Of a stretch of DNA of 33,717 bases, positions 9,336 to 17,655 are shown piece after piece. Source of the DNA: Bacteroidetes bacterium UBA1312 (lineage in GTDB: Bacteria > Bacteroidota > Bacteroidia > Chitinophagales > Chitinophagaceae); the NCBI GenBank assembly GCA_002307135.1, contig DBTQ01000030.1:1-33717 (forward strand), read 5' to 3'. The notes beneath the pieces were generated by a model that worked only from the letters and a program-made list of their open reading frames with translations, was not told the origin of the DNA and searched no databases. Numbering within the stretch: position 1 is the stretch's first letter; each line of letters opens with the position of its first letter. The position numbers and the translations under genes are program-made.

Positions 9336-9385
9336 TTATAAGTCAAAACCTCTTTGAGCATGCTCAAAGAGGTTTTGACTTATAA
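9336..9385. terminator. 50-nt perfect palindrome, bidirectional terminator
   Basis: Arms 9336-9360 and 9361-9385 are exactly complementary over 25 bp with no spacer (arms begin TTATAAGTCAAAACC). It sits between the convergent PASTA gene (stop 9316) and the DUF2892 gene (stop 9410), so it probably ends both transcripts. Confidence 0.8.
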
Positions 9386-9409
9386 ATGATGAATGCACTA
9401 AAAGTGTGT

Positions 9410-9595
9410 TTAGTCCTTTACACCAAGTTTAGTCAAAATAATATCCATTAAACACCAATTAGTAAAACTAGACTGTAGTAAATTGACACCGACAAATACA
9501 GTAAACCAATACCAATTAGGCTCAACAAAATGACCTAAAAATAAACTAATGATGACGAAGAATCCAGCAATGGCTCTAATAATTCTGTTTTTCAT
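9410..9595 (-). CDS. Small membrane protein, DUF2892 (YgaP-like) type
   Basis: The 61-aa protein resembles the DUF2892 inner-membrane family: MKNRIIRAIAGFF at the start, two hydrophobic stretches (about 8-22 and 28-42) and the ending NWCLMDIILTKLGV, where family members carry a CP or CLM motif before an amphipathic end. The role of stand-alone DUF2892 proteins is unknown; the same domain is fused to a rhodanese in E. coli YgaP. It is the last gene of the efflux operon, two bases after the PII-like gene, so the two are probably translationally coupled. The single Cys in the WCLMD motif is retained. Confidence 0.75.
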   Translation of the reverse strand: MKNRIIRAIAGFFVIISLFLGHFVEPNWYWFTVFVGVNLLQSSFTNWCLMDIILTKLGVKD

Positions 9596-9597
9596 AA

Positions 9598-9903
9598 TTA
9601 ATTCGATTGTTCAATATTGAGTGTAGCAAAATGAATACGAGATAAAGTTTCTTGTTGTTTATTGAATAGTTGTATCAATTCTATTGTTTCGTTGAGCACT
9701 TTCTCATGTACAAAAGCAAAAAATAATATTGATTCATTTTCATTAAATTCAGTGGCAAACCAATTTGAATCTATTGCATTCAAAGAATCGTCCCTATATC
9801 CGGTAACACTTTTGTACGTAAATGCTTTTATTCCAGCTGTTTTAAATATTTGTTTCACATGCTGTTCGAATTCTTGGATAGCAGTAATGATAATTAATTT
9901 CAT
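9598..9903 (-). CDS. Small PII/CutA-like protein next to an RND pump
   Basis: The 101-aa soluble protein has no signal peptide. By eye it fits a ferredoxin-like beta-alpha-beta-beta-alpha-beta order: KLIIITAI (strand), EQHVKQIFKTAG (helix), AFTYKSVTGY (strand), ILFFAFV (strand), a helix around 70-86 and RIHFATLNI (strand). The opening MKLIIITA...GIKAFT resembles the start of PII proteins, where a regulator binds effectors in the cytoplasm. A PII group called PII-NG has been described beside heavy-metal RND pumps, and DUF3240 proteins sit in similar places. The gene starts 11 bases after the pump stop and ends two bases before the DUF2892 gene. Pump regulation is inference; family membership needs a profile search. 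Confidence 0.6.
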   Translation of the reverse strand: MKLIIITAIQEFEQHVKQIFKTAGIKAFTYKSVTGYRDDSLNAIDSNWFATEFNENESILFFAFVHEKVLNETIELIQLFNKQQETLSRIHFATLNIEQSN

Positions 9904-9914
9904 AAAAGTAATTT

Positions 9915-12900
9915 TTAAAAGGTTTCCGTATCTTCTTTTTCTATGGGTTTAACAGATGTATTGTTTTCCCATTTTTTTCGTTCTGTTATGTAGTAAATTA
10001 AAGGAACTACTATTAGCGTTAGGATAGTAGAAACAATAGCTCCTGCAACTAACGATATGGCTAATCCCTGAAAAATTGGATCAAACAAAATTATGGAAGC
10101 GCCAATGACAACTGCGCCGGTAGTTAATAAAATAGGCGTTGTTCTTACTGCTCCTGCATCAATGATGGCTTGTTTCAATGGGACACCATCACTCAACCTT
10201 ATTTCTATAAAGTCAATTAATAATACAGAGTTCCGAACCATTACACCTGCTAACGCAATCATTCCAATAAATGAGGTAGCGGTAAAAAAGGCGCCCAATA
10301 GCCAATGACCTAAAACAATACCGATTAATGATAACGGAATTGCTATCATCATCACTATCGGCGTTTTGAAATTTTGGAACCATCCAACAATAAGCATATA
10401 AATAATGACAATTACTATCAAGAAAGCCGCGCCTAAATCTCTAAATACTTCCAGTGTAATTTGCCATTCCCCGTCCCATTTTACCGTAAAGTTGCTTTCG
10501 TCTGATGGTTGCTCTGTATAAAGTTCATTTACTTTGTAACCTTTGGGGAGCTGCATTTTTTGGAGTTTTTCGTTCATGCCCAAAATTGCATACACTGGAC
10601 TCTCTAGTGCCCCGGCCATATCAGCTGTTACATATACTACTCTTTTTTGGTCTTTTCGATAAATGGTTTTTTGTATAGAATCCTTTTTTACCGTTACCAA
10701 ATCGTTTACTGATAAAATGTTACCGTTACTGCTTTTTATTTTTAAGTTTTTGATGTCATCTAAACTCGTTTTGTCTTTGTCATCCAGCGCTAAAACAATA
10801 TTCACGTTGTCATGGGCATGCTCGTCATATAGGCTTGATACAGGAAGTTCGCTTAGTAAGTAAGTAAGATTGCCAATAATTTGTTGTGGTGCAATGCCAT
10901 TAAGCATTGCTTTCTCCTTATCTACTTCCAATTTGTATTCTGTTTGATTATCTTCAACCATCCAATCAACATCAACAATATCAGTTGTTTTTTCAAGAAT
11001 TTCTTTTACTTGGTGGGCTATGTTAATCTGGTCTTTATAATTAGGGCCGTATATCTCTGCCACCAAAGTAGATAATACAGGAGGGCCTGGTGGAACCTCA
11101 ATAATTTTGACATTAGCACCATATTTTTTTGCGATTTTTTGTACTTCAGGGCGTACTTCTTTTGCAATATCATGGCTTTGCATTTTTCTGTCCTCTTTGT
11201 GTTTTAAATTCACTTGGATGTCGGCCATATTACTGCCACCCCGTAAATCATAATGACGTACCAGCCCATTAAATGTTATTGGCGCAGAAGTGCCAATATA
11301 ATTTTGATAATTGACAACTTCCGGAATTGTAGAAAGGTATTGAGCGATCTCTTTAGTTACAGCTGCAGTTCTTTCAAGAGTGGTGCCTTCTGGCATATCT
11401 ATTACTACTTGAAATTCATTCTTGTTATCGAAAGGCAACATTTTTACTACTACTGATTTTGTAAAAAACATACCAACAGAACCCAATAATAGCAATAGTG
11501 TTATGCCTAAAAGTACTCTTCTTTTTTTGCTGCTATTTAATAATGGTGCTTCAATTTTGTTGTACATTCTATATACCCAATTGCCAGATAGGTCGTGCTC
11601 TTTTTTATGGTTTTTCTCCTCTTTTTCTCTAAGTAAATGATAACCTAAATATGGTGTTACAGTCAAGGCTACAAATAAAGACAACAACATAGCTATTGAT
11701 GCACCTATAGGCATAGGGCTCATGTATGGTCCCATCATGCCCGATACAAAAGCCATGGGAAGTATAGCGGCTATTACTGTGAATGTGGCCAAAATTGTAG
11801 GGTTGCCTACTTCGTTTATTGCATAAATTGCAGCTTGCTTAAAGGGCAATCGTTTCATCTTAAAATGTCGGTGCATATTTTCTGCAATAATGATGCTATC
11901 ATCTACAACAATACCAACCACAAAAACTAATGCAAATAGTGTTATTCTATTCAGCGTATAACCTAGTAAATAATAACTAAATAATGTCAATGCAAAAGTT
12001 AAAGGGACGGAGAAAAATACCACTAACCCACCACGCCAGCCCATAGCTAACATTACTAAGAATGTAACGGCCAGTATGGCAATACCCAAATGCATAAGGA
12101 GCTCTCCAACTTTGTCAGAAGCAGTTTCGCCATAATTTCTTGTTACAGCAACATGTATTGTATTGGGGATTAAATTTTTCTTTAGCTGTTCTATGCGCTC
12201 TAATATTTTCTCTGATATTTTCATCGCATCAGCTCCCTTCACTTTGCCAATTGAAATGGTAACAGCAGTATATTCAGATGTTGCAATTTTCGACAAAGCA
12301 TTTGCTTTTCCGTACCCGAATGATACATAACTTTTGGCAGATGATGGGCCATCCAGAACATTAGCTACTTGTTTTAAATACACAGGAAAATTTTTATTTA
12401 CACCAATCACTAGGCTTTCTACGTCTTCTGCCGTCGATAAAAATTTTCCAGTGGTAACCAAATATTCTTGATCATTTTGCACAAAGCTTCCTGATTGTGT
12501 ACTGCCATTATTGCTTTGTATCATTTGTAAAATACCAAGAGCATCCACACCATTTTCTGCCATCTTATCTTTATCCAAAACCACTTTAAGTACTCTGTTC
12601 CTTCCCCCAATTTCTTTTGTAATAGCTACATCCTTTATTTTTTTTATTTCCGTACTTACTTCTTCTGCTATTTGGCGTAACTGAAAATCGTCCTCTTTCT
12701 CGCTCCATAATGTAATACCTAACATTGGCACATCATCTATCGAACGCGTTTTTACTATAGGTTTATAAACACCTTTAGGAAATAGGTCTTCGTGTTTTTT
12801 CAACTCGTCATAAAGCTTTACATAAGACCGCTCAACATCTTGCCCTACATAGAATTGAACGATCAATATCGCTTGTCCATTCATAGCCATACTATGTACA

Positions 12901-13151
12901 TGCTCTACTCCTTTGATGTTCGATATTACTCTCTCTAAAGGTTTGATAATACGGCTTTCTACCTCTGTAGGACTCGCCCCCGGATAGCCGACCATAATGT
13001 CCGCCATCGGAACATTAATCTGAGGCTCTTCTTCTCGAGGAATAAGAAATGAGCTATATACCCCTATTATCATTAATGCGACCATCAGTAAAATGGTTAG
13101 CTTTGAGTTGATAAAAAAACGGGCTATTTTACCTGATATACCTTCTTGCAT
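9915..13151 (-). CDS. RND efflux pump, inner-membrane permease (AcrB/HAE1-like)
   Basis: Proton-driven exporter that works with a periplasmic adaptor and an outer-membrane channel. The 1078-aa protein has the RND plan: helix 1 (about 18-36), a large periplasmic porter/docking loop opening with PREEEPQI, a helix bundle (about 340-530), a second periplasmic loop and a final helix bundle ending near 1055. The proton-relay pair is visible as VVDDSIIIAEN (about 415-425), matching the Asp-Asp of AcrB-type drug pumps rather than the CzcA type. The C-terminal GVMVRNSVLLIDF motif is also present. It lies third in the operon after the tolC-like and adaptor genes, with a 128-bp spacer behind the adaptor gene. 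Substrate is not readable. Confidence 0.93.
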   Translation of the reverse strand: MQEGISGKIARFFINSKLTILLMVALMIIGVYSSFLIPREEEPQINVPMADIMVGYPGASPTEVESRIIKPLERVISNIKGVEHVHSMAMNGQAILIVQFYVGQDVERSYVKLYDELKKHEDLFPKGVYKPIVKTRSIDDVPMLGITLWSEKEDDFQLRQIAEEVSTEIKKIKDVAITKEIGGRNRVLKVVLDKDKMAENGVDALGILQMIQSNNGSTQSGSFVQNDQEYLVTTGKFLSTAEDVESLVIGVNKNFPVYLKQVANVLDGPSSAKSYVSFGYGKANALSKIATSEYTAVTISIGKVKGADAMKISEKILERIEQLKKNLIPNTIHVAVTRNYGETASDKVGELLMHLGIAILAVTFLVMLAMGWRGGLVVFFSVPLTFALTLFSYYLLGYTLNRITLFALVFVVGIVVDDSIIIAENMHRHFKMKRLPFKQAAIYAINEVGNPTILATFTVIAAILPMAFVSGMMGPYMSPMPIGASIAMLLSLFVALTVTPYLGYHLLREKEEKNHKKEHDLSGNWVYRMYNKIEAPLLNSSKKRRVLLGITLLLLLGSVGMFFTKSVVVKMLPFDNKNEFQVVIDMPEGTTLERTAAVTKEIAQYLSTIPEVVNYQNYIGTSAPITFNGLVRHYDLRGGSNMADIQVNLKHKEDRKMQSHDIAKEVRPEVQKIAKKYGANVKIIEVPPGPPVLSTLVAEIYGPNYKDQINIAHQVKEILEKTTDIVDVDWMVEDNQTEYKLEVDKEKAMLNGIAPQQIIGNLTYLLSELPVSSLYDEHAHDNVNIVLALDDKDKTSLDDIKNLKIKSSNGNILSVNDLVTVKKDSIQKTIYRKDQKRVVYVTADMAGALESPVYAILGMNEKLQKMQLPKGYKVNELYTEQPSDESNFTVKWDGEWQITLEVFRDLGAAFLIVIVIIYMLIVGWFQNFKTPIVMMIAIPLSLIGIVLGHWLLGAFFTATSFIGMIALAGVMVRNSVLLIDFIEIRLSDGVPLKQAIIDAGAVRTTPILLTTGAVVIGASIILFDPIFQGLAISLVAGAIVSTILTLIVVPLIYYITERKKWENNTSVKPIEKEDTETF

Positions 13152-13279
13152 AAAGTTTTTTGTTTTTTAAGACATGTATTTTTAATGGAATTTGCTTACT
13201 CTTTCATTTATTGAAAAAAAATGGGATGACGACGCATTATTCTTTAAAATTCAAAGTTGTAACGTATGTCATTTGATTT

Positions 13280-14353
13280 TTAAAAGCTAACCTTTGCTCC
13301 ATTAGTCAATTTACTATCGGCAGATAAAATATAAGATTCATTTTGATTAAGACCTGAAAGTACTTCTACTTTGTTGTCAATTTTTTTTCCTATTCGAAGC
13401 CATCTTAAAATCGCTACATTTCCATTGCCAATAGTATAAATGCCTATGAGTTGACCTTGCTTAATAAGTGCAGATTCTGGAACCCAAACCGAATTGTTTT
13501 GTTGGGATTGAATGTTGTACACAATAGGAAATTGAAGATTGATAAACATCCCTGAAAGAATGCCATTTTGAATTTTATCCAAGCTCACTTTTACCAAATA
13601 TTGCCCACCTGTATTTTTGGCTGAAGAACTCAATTCTATTACTTTACCATCAATCTCTGTATTTAAAGATTTTACAAATACCTTCACGGGCATCCCTTCC
13701 TTAATATTGGATATTTCTGATTCGGCAACCATTGCAGTGGCTTGTAATTTTGAGACTCCTTCAATACTTATTAACGGCATTCCTGGGTTTGCCATATCTC
13801 CTTCTTTTATAAAAGTGTTGGTTATTACTCCTGCAAATGGTGCAGTAATATTGGCATAAGAAAACTGAGCAATTATTTCGTTGCGCATTTGCTTTACGCC
13901 TTCCAATCCGGCTTTTGCCATTTCATATTTTGCCGTTATATCATCTAATTCTTTTTGTGAAGCACTTTGTTGTTTAAATAAGTTCACAAATCGATCATAA
14001 TCTTTTTTTACATTGTTATATCCAGCTGCAGCTTGCAATATAGAAGCTTCTACTTGTGCTTTCTTAGCCTGTAAATCGGAATTATTAATAGAAATTAATA
14101 ATTGTCCGGCATTCACTTTTTGACCCACTTTTACATTTACTTTTGTGACATAACCCATAATTCGGGTACTGATATTGGCGCTATGTTCAGCCTCTATTTT
14201 ACCGCTTGCATTTACAAAAGAATTGTCGGTATTGCTTTTCGGCTCACTTATTTGTACATGTATTGTTGGCGCGGAATTGTTAATTTCTTTCTTGTCATTT
14301 GAACAAGAATTGAACAGTATTAATGATGAAATTGCAATAATTATTTTTTTCAT
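13280..14353 (-). CDS. RND periplasmic adaptor (membrane fusion) lipoprotein
   Basis: The 357-aa HlyD/AcrA-family protein links the RND pump to the outer-membrane channel. It has a lipoprotein signal with the lipobox LFNSC (Cys about residue 17), a lipoyl/biotinyl half-motif ANISTRIMGYVTKVNVKVGQ near 60-80, a coiled-coil hairpin (about 90-160, with QSASQKELDD), the second lipoyl half ITAPFAGVITN near 175, then beta-barrel and membrane-proximal domains. It begins four bases after the tolC-like stop, so the two are probably translationally coupled. The acylated N terminus suggests anchoring in the inner membrane outer leaflet. Confidence 0.92.
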   Translation of the reverse strand: MKKIIIAISSLILFNSCSNDKKEINNSAPTIHVQISEPKSNTDNSFVNASGKIEAEHSANISTRIMGYVTKVNVKVGQKVNAGQLLISINNSDLQAKKAQVEASILQAAAGYNNVKKDYDRFVNLFKQQSASQKELDDITAKYEMAKAGLEGVKQMRNEIIAQFSYANITAPFAGVITNTFIKEGDMANPGMPLISIEGVSKLQATAMVAESEISNIKEGMPVKVFVKSLNTEIDGKVIELSSSAKNTGGQYLVKVSLDKIQNGILSGMFINLQFPIVYNIQSQQNNSVWVPESALIKQGQLIGIYTIGNGNVAILRWLRIGKKIDNKVEVLSGLNQNESYILSADSKLTNGAKVSF

Positions 14354-14357
14354 TTCA

Positions 14358-15674
14358 TTATTTGGTTAAAAATTGGAGATATTGTTTAGTTGTGTTGTAT
14401 TCAAAAATGGATTGTAAGTGCTCTAACTCTTTTTGAAGCATTTGTGTTTCAGTTGTCAATAAATCGTTGGTTTTTTCCAAGCCTTGCTCGAATCTGTTTT
14501 GCCTTATTCGGAATGCTTCTTGCGATTGTTGAAATGATAATTGTGAAAGTTTTACTTTGTTTTCCGCATCCTTAAGCTGTCTCGCTGTCTTTTCCCATTC
14601 CATTAGGCTTTGAGCCTTATATTGTTCATTCTCTATTGCCGTTTTTTGATAATCTGCTTTTGCTTTTTCTAATTTTCCAATACTTTTATATCCATCAAAT
14701 AAACTCCATGATAATTGTACACCTAGTAAATATCCTTGTGCATTTGTGCCAAATAATTTTGTATCATACATTTCGTAGCTACCAAATGCATTTAGTCGTG
14801 GCAGAAAATTCATCTTACTTGCTTGCATTATTTTAAAATAAGCATGTTTTGATTGATCAATAGCGAGAATATCTTTTCTGTTTTCTGAAAATGAAATGAT
14901 ACTTTGGGGTGTATCAATGCCTTCTTCCATTTCGTCTGATGGTTCGTACACTTTTTTTGACTCAGATTCATTTAATAGAAATGCTATATAATCTGATGCA
15001 TTTTGAACATTACTCATCGCATATTGTAGCTGATTGGATACCTCATAAACATGCACTTGGATGGCAAGTAAATCTGTTTTTTGCAGTGTGCCTTGTTCGA
15101 AATAATTTGTTGTCAATTTTAAATTAGCTTGCGCTGTTGTATTTGCTTGCATTAATACTTTTAAACCCTTGTACGCCAATTGAAGTTGCATGTATGCTTT
15201 ATTGACTTCAAGTAAAACATATTCTTTACTTCGTTCGATTTGTAAATTGCTTGCTTGCATTTTTGCTTTTGCCGCCTGCCTTCCCAAATACCCATCTACA
15301 TTTATAATTGGCTGAAGTAATTCGAGCTTTGTTGCATAATTATTTATCCTGTCAGGATTATTTAATAAATTAGGGTTAAAGTCTGCTGCAGTAAGTCGTT
15401 CTTGGTTAAGTTTTGAGCCAAATGCCATTAAAGGATTAGTAGTACTAATGGCAGTATGCGATGCCACGATTTGTGGTAGGAATGTCGCATTTGTTTCGTG
15501 ATATTCTGCCTTTGCTGATTCAAATAATTTAGTTGCAATTTTTAGTTGCAAATTTTGTTCAGCTGCTTTTTGTAGAATATCATTTTTGGAAATAATGATT
15601 GTATCCTGACTAAAACCTAGTGTAGAGAGCGACAGGCAGCTAGTAAAGATGAGTAGTGATTTATACTGCTTCAT
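14358..15674 (-). CDS. Outer-membrane efflux channel, TolC family
   Basis: First gene of the efflux operon; forms the trimeric duct through the outer membrane. I chose the ATG at 15674 (438 aa), which gives a proper signal peptide (MKQYKSLLIF..., probable cut after LGFSQ). A start at 15713 would add 13 residues and would overlap the -7 box at 15697-15704. Two OEP repeats are visible: the first half has QNLQLKIA, LEVNKAYMQLQLAYKG and NYFEQGTLQKTDLL; the second has FGSYEMYD, VQLSWSLFDGYK and RQNRFEQGLEKTNDLL. The long alpha-helical hairpins are rich in Gln, Ala and Leu, as usual for the family. Confidence 0.9.
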   Translation of the reverse strand: MKQYKSLLIFTSCLSLSTLGFSQDTIIISKNDILQKAAEQNLQLKIATKLFESAKAEYHETNATFLPQIVASHTAISTTNPLMAFGSKLNQERLTAADFNPNLLNNPDRINNYATKLELLQPIINVDGYLGRQAAKAKMQASNLQIERSKEYVLLEVNKAYMQLQLAYKGLKVLMQANTTAQANLKLTTNYFEQGTLQKTDLLAIQVHVYEVSNQLQYAMSNVQNASDYIAFLLNESESKKVYEPSDEMEEGIDTPQSIISFSENRKDILAIDQSKHAYFKIMQASKMNFLPRLNAFGSYEMYDTKLFGTNAQGYLLGVQLSWSLFDGYKSIGKLEKAKADYQKTAIENEQYKAQSLMEWEKTARQLKDAENKVKLSQLSFQQSQEAFRIRQNRFEQGLEKTNDLLTTETQMLQKELEHLQSIFEYNTTKQYLQFLTK

Positions 15675-15696
15675 ATTGTTTTTCTGAATTATGTAG

Positions 15697-15704
15697 CAAA
15701 AGTA
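15697..15704 (-). promoter_or_regulatory. Probable -7 box of the efflux operon
   Basis: TACTTTTG on the minus strand is an exact TAnnTTTG match, 22 bases before the tolC-like ATG at 15674. The place of the -33 element (about 15722-15730) carries no clear TTG and runs into a perfect palindrome, consistent with a regulated promoter. Confidence 0.55.
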
Positions 15705-15726
15705 TAAGCTCAAAAGAACTTGCTTG

Positions 15727-15740
15727 GTAACACTTGTTAC
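15727..15740. promoter_or_regulatory. 14-nt operator-like palindrome at the efflux promoter
   Basis: GTAACA-CT-TGTTAC is a perfect palindrome 22 bases upstream of the -7 box, where a bound dimer would cover the -33 region. Length and symmetry fit a TetR/AcrR-type repressor site, the usual control of such pumps, but no regulator gene lies in the window. Repression is inference. Confidence 0.5.
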
Positions 15741-15792
15741 ATAAAAAAAAGAAATGCAGTTCTCATGAGAACTGCATTTCTTTTTTTTATGT
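15739..15792. terminator. 54-nt perfect palindrome, terminator of the ABC ATPase gene
   Basis: Arms 15739-15765 and 15766-15792 are exactly complementary over 27 bp with no spacer, including an A8 tract in one arm and T8 in the other. It starts 17 bases after the ABC ATPase stop (15810) and ends at the operator-like palindrome of the next operon. It should end leftward transcription before the efflux promoter. Confidence 0.8.
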
Positions 15793-15809
15793 GATTACGT
15801 CTATTAATA

Positions 15810-16571
15810 TTATACATCCCGATAAGCCTTGCCCGTCATAGCGATGAATACATCTTCCAAGTTAGCTGCCTTTACTTCTTTTTCGCGTGTAAACCCAGTC
15901 GCAATTAACTTGTCGATCAGACCATTGGGTGTATCTAAAGAAATAATTTTTCCGCTGTCAACAATAGCTACACGTTCACATAGTTCTTCTGCTTCGTCCA
16001 TATAATGTGTGGTCAGCACAACGGTAGCACCTCTGTCGCGTAATTGACGGATCAAGTCCCACAGATTACGTCGTGCTTGCGGATCGAGGCCGGTAGTGGG
16101 TTCGTCTAGGAAAATGATTTTGGGTTCATTAATCAAAGTCGTAGCTATAGAAAAACGCTGCTTTTGTCCTCCTGAAAGTTCCTTGTATTTATTTTTCGCT
16201 TTTTCCCTAAGGTTTACGGTGTCGAGTAAGGACATGGGATCCACCTCTCTGTTGTATAAACCCGCAAAAAGATTGATAATTTGTACCAAATTTAAGTTGG
16301 GGTAATAACCCGCAGCTTGAAGCTGTACACCAATGATTTTTTTAATATTTTGAGGATCCTTATCCAAATTAATGCCATCTACCCATATCTCACCGGAAGT
16401 CTTTTCACGCAATGTCTCTATTATTTCAAGGGTCGTTGTTTTACCAGCTCCATTAGGGCCGAGCAATCCAAAAATTTCTCCTTGATATACTTCAAAAGAG
16501 ATATTGTTTACAGCAGTAAAATCGCCGTATTTTTTGACTAAATTTTTGACACTGATAATGGGCGTGTTCAT
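15810..16571 (-). CDS. ABC transporter ATP-binding protein (CcmA/DrrA type)
   Basis: Cytoplasmic ATPase that powers a membrane transporter. I start it at the ATG at 16571 (253 aa, MNTPIISVKNLVKKYG); a start at 16631 would add 20 residues, but a -7 box at 16594-16601 lies inside that extension. It has Walker A GPNGAGKTT (about 41-49), the Q-loop GVQLQ, signature LSGGQKQR, Walker B IIFLDEPTTGLDP and the switch His in LTTHYMDEAEE. The single C-terminal extension past residue 215 is typical of multidrug-type exporters. No permease gene lies beside it: upstream is the methyltransferase, downstream the terminator palindrome. Its partner must be encoded elsewhere. Confidence 0.9.
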   Translation of the reverse strand: MNTPIISVKNLVKKYGDFTAVNNISFEVYQGEIFGLLGPNGAGKTTTLEIIETLREKTSGEIWVDGINLDKDPQNIKKIIGVQLQAAGYYPNLNLVQIINLFAGLYNREVDPMSLLDTVNLREKAKNKYKELSGGQKQRFSIATTLINEPKIIFLDEPTTGLDPQARRNLWDLIRQLRDRGATVVLTTHYMDEAEELCERVAIVDSGKIISLDTPNGLIDKLIATGFTREKEVKAANLEDVFIAMTGKAYRDV

Positions 16572-16593
16572 TGTCTGAAAAAGAATTGAACCG

Positions 16594-16620
16594 CAAAGAT
16601 AGATATTTGTTCGGATGCAA
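16594..16620 (-). promoter_or_regulatory. Promoter of the ABC ATPase gene
   Basis: On the minus strand TTG (16620-16618), a 16-nt spacer and TATCTTTG (16601-16594) resemble the Bacteroidota TTG-N17-23-TAnnTTTG promoter, one base short in spacing. It lies 23 bases before the ATG at 16571 and supports that start. Confidence 0.55.
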
Positions 16621-16675
16621 ACCCCTTGCATTATTTGCTGGCATTGCTGAATCCGATCCGACGGTTTGATAAGTA

Positions 16676-17629
16676 TTATTTCTCTAATAAAAAACAGGAA
16701 CGAAATAACTTTCCTTGAAAGTCGAATGGGGTAGTGGCAGCCGTAATGTCTTTGATATTAGCTACAGGCAATTGGTCTCTATCGAGTGAAAATCCCCTGT
16801 AGTTGTTGCTGAAATAGATTTTGCCGTCTTCTGTCGCAGCTTTCAGTAATTTTTTGAGCAACATTACATGATCACGTTGTACATCAAAATCGTCTTCCAT
16901 GCGTTTACTGTTCGAGAAAGTCGGCGGGTCGCAAATGATAACATCAAAAGTGTCCTTAGGTAAATCGTTGATGAGTTGTAATACATCAGCGTGCACAAAT
17001 TCGTGTTTATCCTCATCATACAACTTGTTGAATTGCATATTGCGTTTTGCCCAATTGATATATGTTTTGGACATATCTACTGATGTTACAGAGCGTGCTT
17101 TACCCTTTGCTGCATAAACGCTGAATGAACCTGTATAGCAAAATAAATTCAATACCCTTTTCCCTTCTACATCATCGCGAACTAATGAGCGTGTTATTCG
17201 ATGGTCAAGGAAAAGACCGGTGTCTAAGTAGTCTGTAAGATTGATAATGAAATTGAGCCCATTTTCAGGAACAATACGTTCTTGCTTTAGCGTATCAAAT
17301 TTTTGATACTGACCATCTTTACCTTCTTTTCGTTGGCGCACTTTCATAAAGATGAGTTCCTCCGAAATTTCAGTAACCAATCCTATTATTTGTCTGCATA
17401 CTGCAAGCCATTCTTCATGTACTTCTTCTTCCATTCCATGTCTGCGTTTGTATTCTGCAGCATGTATCGCTCCGTTATAATTTTCTATAACAAAAGGAAA
17501 TTCGGGCATGTCGTGGTCGTAAAACCGGAAGCAGGCAATGTTTTGTTTCCGCGCTATTTTGGCAAAATGTTTATACACTTTGCGCAGGCGATTTTCAAAC
17601 ATGCCAAACTTAGCATTCGTTTCTATCAA
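16676..17629 (-). CDS. RlmK-type class I SAM-dependent rRNA methyltransferase
   Basis: The 317-aa protein matches the second half of E. coli RlmKL, which makes m7G2069 in 23S rRNA. Visible are MFENRLRKVYKHF at the start, YDHDMPEFPF, KVRQRKEGK...QYQKF, NLTDYLDTGLFLDHRITR, the SAM motif VLNLFCYTGSFSVYAAKG, the acidic VDMS, and the catalytic IICDPPTFSNSKRMEDDFDVQRDH, followed by YFSNNYRGF. The N-terminal RlmL half (THUMP plus m2G methylase) is absent, so this is a stand-alone RlmK-like enzyme. It follows ychF by 26 bases on the same strand, likely in one transcript with it. The exact target base is inferred from E. coli only. Confidence 0.88.
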   Translation of the reverse strand: MIETNAKFGMFENRLRKVYKHFAKIARKQNIACFRFYDHDMPEFPFVIENYNGAIHAAEYKRRHGMEEEVHEEWLAVCRQIIGLVTEISEELIFMKVRQRKEGKDGQYQKFDTLKQERIVPENGLNFIINLTDYLDTGLFLDHRITRSLVRDDVEGKRVLNLFCYTGSFSVYAAKGKARSVTSVDMSKTYINWAKRNMQFNKLYDEDKHEFVHADVLQLINDLPKDTFDVIICDPPTFSNSKRMEDDFDVQRDHVMLLKKLLKAATEDGKIYFSNNYRGFSLDRDQLPVANIKDITAATTPFDFQGKLFRSCFLLEK

Positions 17630-17655
17630 AATAATAGTATTTAGATGAACCTGTT

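Noticed and set aside
9336..15792. Efflux operon as a mobile element bounded by inverted repeats
   Set aside because: The two flanking palindromes are each self-complementary but differ in sequence from one another; there is no transposase, integrase or target-site duplication, so they are better read as terminators.
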